From positions 1 through 52,566 of the forward strand of contig JADEXJ010000027.1 in NCBI GenBank assembly GCA_015207195.1: 52,566 nt of DNA, given 5' to 3'. Of this stretch, positions 49,748 to 52,566 are shown in pieces; within the stretch, counting starts at the first letter, position 1; each line of letters starts with the position of its first letter. This DNA is from Pleurocapsales cyanobacterium LEGE 10410 (lineage in GTDB: Bacteria; Cyanobacteriota; Cyanobacteriia; Cyanobacteriales; Xenococcaceae). The notes below the pieces were generated by a model that saw nothing but the letters and a program-made list of their open reading frames with translations, was not told the origin of the DNA and did not search any database. The translations under genes were made by a program, and so were the position numbers.

Positions 49748-52566
49748 TTAGATTGAGATAGAAGGCTCAATGGCAATTGCTGAAACTATAGCGTTATCAG
49801 CACTGGCGAGAAAATCGAGGTCGAGAGAACCATCGGTAACTTCAACGGTAAACGACTTGTCTAAAGCGATATATTTACCGCCAGCCTCAGCCCAGACATC
49901 CAAATCATCTATAATTAATTGGTCTTCGGCACTGACATCAAACACCCGCTGACCAACTGAGCTATAGAACAGCTCGGCAAAGCTGAGAGTGACATCGTAA
50001 ACACCATTGTCAATTGCCGTGTTGTAGCTAAAGTCCTGACCGTAATATTGCGTTTGATAGAGTAGATCGTCTTCGGTTTGAGCGATCGCACTAGGGGTAG
50101 AATAGCGCAGAACGTTGTTAAAGTCTTGATAGGCAGACCATTGCTGTCCCAACCCATCGGCATAGTTGCTACCGTTGGCATTAAGGCGGATGGGATCTCC
50201 CTGCTCCATAGGCTCGATCTCAATCGCCGAAATCATCGCTTTGTCAACGCTGGCGAGAAAATCAAGGTTGAGAGAGCCATCGGTAACTTCAACAGTAAAA
50301 CTGCGGTCGAGAGCAGTGTCTTTACCGCCAGCCTCAGCAACCACATCCAAATCATCTAAAATTAACTGGTCTTCGGCACTGACATCAAATACTCGCTGAC
50401 CAACTGCGCTATAGAACAGCTCGGCAAAGCTGAGAGTAACATCGTAAACACCGTTTTTAATTGCCGTGTTGTAGCTAAAGTCCTGACCGTAATATTGCGT
50501 TTGATAGAGTAGATCGTCTTCGGTTTGGGCGATCGCACTGGTGGTAGAATAGCGCAAAACGCCACTAAAACCATTGGTGTACCATTGGCGATCCTGAGCG
50601 TCTGTATAGGCAGCACCGTTTACGTTGACATAGCTAGTAGAATATGGAACGTTGATTATTTCAAGATCGAAAGTATCACTCACTGATTCTCCAACATTAT
50701 CAGTAGCCGTCACCAAAATACTTAAAGTACCCACATTGTCATTTATTGGAGTACCGCTAAATGTTCTGGTTTCCGCCTCAAAACTCAACCAACTTGGTAA
50801 GTTACTACCATCCGCCAAGCTAGCAGTATAGGTTAAGCTATCTTCTGCATCGACATCACTAAAGGTAGTTTCTGCCAGGGTATATTCAAACAATTCATCT
50901 TCGTTCGCCCTTACATCGGGAATTGCATTCTCCAAGATGGGCGGGCTGTTTGGGCTGTCATCGTTTTCGATATAGGCAACTACACCATATTCAGTCTCAT
51001 TATTGGCAAAAGTCGCCCCCGACAACCCAGATAGATTGAGGGCAAAGCTTTCGGTCAGTTCATCGTAAGCCGTGTCGCGAATCACTTCGATTTCTACACT
51101 GGCGGTGGTTTCTCCTGCCAGGATGACTACTTGTCCCGAACTGGCTACGTAATCTTCTCCAGCTATTCCATCCAAATCTTCAGTGCTGTAGTTAAACGCT
51201 ACGTCTACTGGTGCGGGGGTATCGAGTTCAAAGTTGAATCTGGCAAAAGTATTTGCTAAGTCTCCTTCGGCAACGCTGATGTCTTCTACCTGCACCACTG
51301 GGGTGACTTCCAAAGTGTCGGTACTGACTCTGACATCGGCAAACTGAAGAAATTCCACGTCGGTTAGTGTATCGCTAAACTGATAGTTAACTATACTGCC
51401 TGTCTGACGCAGCGAAATATTATTCCCCTGATAAACCACATCGCTGTAGACAACGGTATCGATTCCCTCGCCACCATTGACGCGATCGCGACCTGTTCCC
51501 GTAGTAATGGTATCATTGCCTGCATAACCAGCAATAGTATCGTTACCCGCCCCACCATCGAGAACGTTATCGCGCCTGTTACCCACGATGTAGTCTCCCC
51601 CCGCACCACCGTTGGCACCCAAATCGGCATAGCCCAACTTAATCTCATCATCGCTATCGCCCCCATTACGCATTTGCTCGAAGGGGTCTTCTTCTTGGTT
51701 ACCCGATTCATCAAGCGGATTACCATTACTATCAGTTACCGTTCCTTCTCCTGCGGTGATGGTATAGTCTACGGTGGTAGTAGCCAGATTGGATTCGGGG
51801 GTAAAGACGACTTCGGCGGTAACTACATTCTCGGCATCGACACTGACATCCAAACCCGATACCGTTCCTTCATAGGTTAAGCCCAGAGGACTATCGGTAA
51901 GTTGGTCTGGGGTAATGGTTTCCACTACCTGACCATCTACTAAGATGTTTACTTGGGCAAGATCATCGGCTAAACCCGATTGATTCAATTGGGTTGATAG
52001 GTTAGAAATATTATCAACCACTACACCATCGTTAGAATCGACAAAATTTAATTGACTTGTAGTGACTGCACCTGGTTCGCTGGGATTTTCATTTATCCCG
52101 AATGCTTGGACGTTGGCAAATCCTCGAAGATTCATCGCGTCGAAAACATAGGATTGGTCATTAGGGTCGGCAAAGTTGGTCTGAGACCTGCCGTCGGTAA
52201 CAAAATAGGCAATGTTGCTGGTGTTTGATGCGTCTAAAGGCGACTGGCTGAGAAAGTTTAATCCCTGATAGAGGGCATCGTTGTATTTTGTTCCTTCAAT
52301 CGCTGGTGCGGTAGTCAGACTTTGTATAGTCGTGATAGCTTCTTGGGCAGACAGGTTAAAATAGGGTATGGCGTTTTTGCTAAAGGAAACTACGGCAAAG
52401 TTGCTGTTTTCTGCTACTCCCGTATCGATGTAGTAGTTAATTAGTTCGGTATAGGCATCTTTGGCTATCTGCAATTCCCCTGCATCCATACTGGCAGAGG
52501 TATCGAAGAGGCAGGCGATGTTGTACTGGGTGTCTGGTTGGTAGGGAGAGATGTTGAGGGTATATT
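49748..52566 (-). CDS. Large secreted VWA-RTX-Calx-beta-malectin protein (5' end outside window)
   Basis: The frame is open to the window edge, so the N-terminus is missing. The first visible domain is von Willebrand A: MIDAS motif DTSASM at about 52486-52503, a Thr in EGTKYNDALYQ and Asp in FVTDGRSQT. RTX calcium-binding nonapeptides follow (GGAGGDYIVGN, GGAGNDTIAGYAGNDTI), then a Calx-beta domain (VEDISVAEGD to VVAYIENDD), a cadherin-like/putative Ig domain (PPILENAIPDVRANEDELFE) and two malectin-like carbohydrate-binding repeats. Such modular proteins are surface adhesins or matrix proteins, probably exported by a type I system and folded by calcium. The C-terminus ends right after the second malectin repeat. 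Confidence 0.85.
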   Translation of the reverse strand, partial: YTLNISPYQPDTQYNIACLFDTSASMDAGELQIAKDAYTELINYYIDTGVAENSNFAVVSFSKNAIPYFNLSAQEAITTIQSLTTAPAIEGTKYNDALYQGLNFLSQSPLDASNTSNIAYFVTDGRSQTNFADPNDQSYVFDAMNLRGFANVQAFGINENPSEPGAVTTSQLNFVDSNDGVVVDNISNLSTQLNQSGLADDLAQVNILVDGQVVETITPDQLTDSPLGLTYEGTVSGLDVSVDAENVVTAEVVFTPESNLATTTVDYTITAGEGTVTDSNGNPLDESGNQEEDPFEQMRNGGDSDDEIKLGYADLGANGGAGGDYIVGNRRDNVLDGGAGNDTIAGYAGNDTITTGTGRDRVNGGEGIDTVVYSDVVYQGNNISLRQTGSIVNYQFSDTLTDVEFLQFADVRVSTDTLEVTPVVQVEDISVAEGDLANTFARFNFELDTPAPVDVAFNYSTEDLDGIAGEDYVASSGQVVILAGETTASVEIEVIRDTAYDELTESFALNLSGLSGATFANNETEYGVVAYIENDDSPNSPPILENAIPDVRANEDELFEYTLAETTFSDVDAEDSLTYTASLADGSNLPSWLSFEAETRTFSGTPINDNVGTLSILVTATDNVGESVSDTFDLEIINVPYSTSYVNVNGAAYTDAQDRQWYTNGFSGVLRYSTTSAIAQTEDDLLYQTQYYGQDFSYNTAIKNGVYDVTLSFAELFYSAVGQRVFDVSAEDQLILDDLDVVAEAGGKDTALDRSFTVEVTDGSLNLDFLASVDKAMISAIEIEPMEQGDPIRLNANGSNYADGLGQQWSAYQDFNNVLRYSTPSAIAQTEDDLLYQTQYYGQDFSYNTAIDNGVYDVTLSFAELFYSSVGQRVFDVSAEDQLIIDDLDVWAEAGGKYIALDKSFTVEVTDGSLDLDFLASADNAIVSAIAIEPSISI
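49768..50565 (-). repeat. Tandem duplicated malectin-like coding repeat, 447-bp period
   Basis: Two copies, about 49768-50118 and 50215-50565, align at an offset of 447 bp (149 codons) with very high DNA identity. For example, GCGATCGCA occurs at 50082 and 50529, and both copies encode AIAQTEDDLLYQTQYYGQDF. The frame is conserved. The duplication is recent enough that silent sites are also mostly shared. Confidence 0.88.

Overview
The window is chromosomal DNA from a cyanobacterium. The HIP1 octamer GCGATCGC is very frequent throughout. Typical cyanobacterial genes are present: a carboxysomal-type beta carbonic anhydrase, sufCDS, a type 2 NADH dehydrogenase, hisZ, glcD, DUF1816 and DUF3769 proteins. 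Gaps between genes hold many seven-base tandem repeats and small perfect hairpins. No species call is possible from sequence alone.

Layout: 1-1.7 kb holds a decayed FG-GAP/ASPIC gene between two clusters of tiny hairpins. 1.7-6.1 kb holds a membrane-fused spermidine-synthase-like protein, hisA and carbonic anhydrase, all on the minus strand. 6.2-18.8 kb is an accessory island ending at the 3' side of a tRNA-Ser(GGA) gene. Its large genes are a DUF1156 DNA methyltransferase, a PLD-SNF2 helicase and a DUF499 P-loop ATPase with a small unknown partner gene. Between them lie a Uma2-type nuclease and remnants of toxin-antitoxin modules (a truncated MazF, an internally deleted PIN toxin, a 5'-truncated excisionase-like gene) and a four-helix-bundle gene broken by a hairpin insertion. 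I read the three large genes as an anti-phage methylation/translocation system related in logic to DISARM and BREX.

19-25 kb is housekeeping DNA (ferredoxin, SNase-like lipoprotein, inositol monophosphatase, DnaJ-TPR, hisZ, glcD). 25-30 kb is a surface polysaccharide cluster on the minus strand: a deleted flippase, a sulfotransferase and three GT4 glycosyltransferases. 30-32 kb contains an FG-GAP remnant, a possible fibrillin-like gene and a long gap with a candidate structured RNA upstream of a DUF1816 gene. 32-36.5 kb carries an orphan amino-acid ABC ATPase, RNase Z and an LptD-like outer-membrane protein.

36.8-40.6 kb has a Bax-inhibitor-1 protein, a NarL-type two-component pair and a Spy/CpxP-like periplasmic protein. 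40.8-44.2 kb is sufC-sufD-sufS without sufB or sufR beside it. Then come the type 2 NADH dehydrogenase, a SemiSWEET sugar transporter, dnaK, larB, and a large secreted VWA/RTX/Calx-beta/malectin protein that runs off the right edge.

The best leads are the defence island and its decay, an array of 3-nt-loop mini-hairpins that has inserted inside a gene, and the unassigned structured RNA near 31.8 kb.
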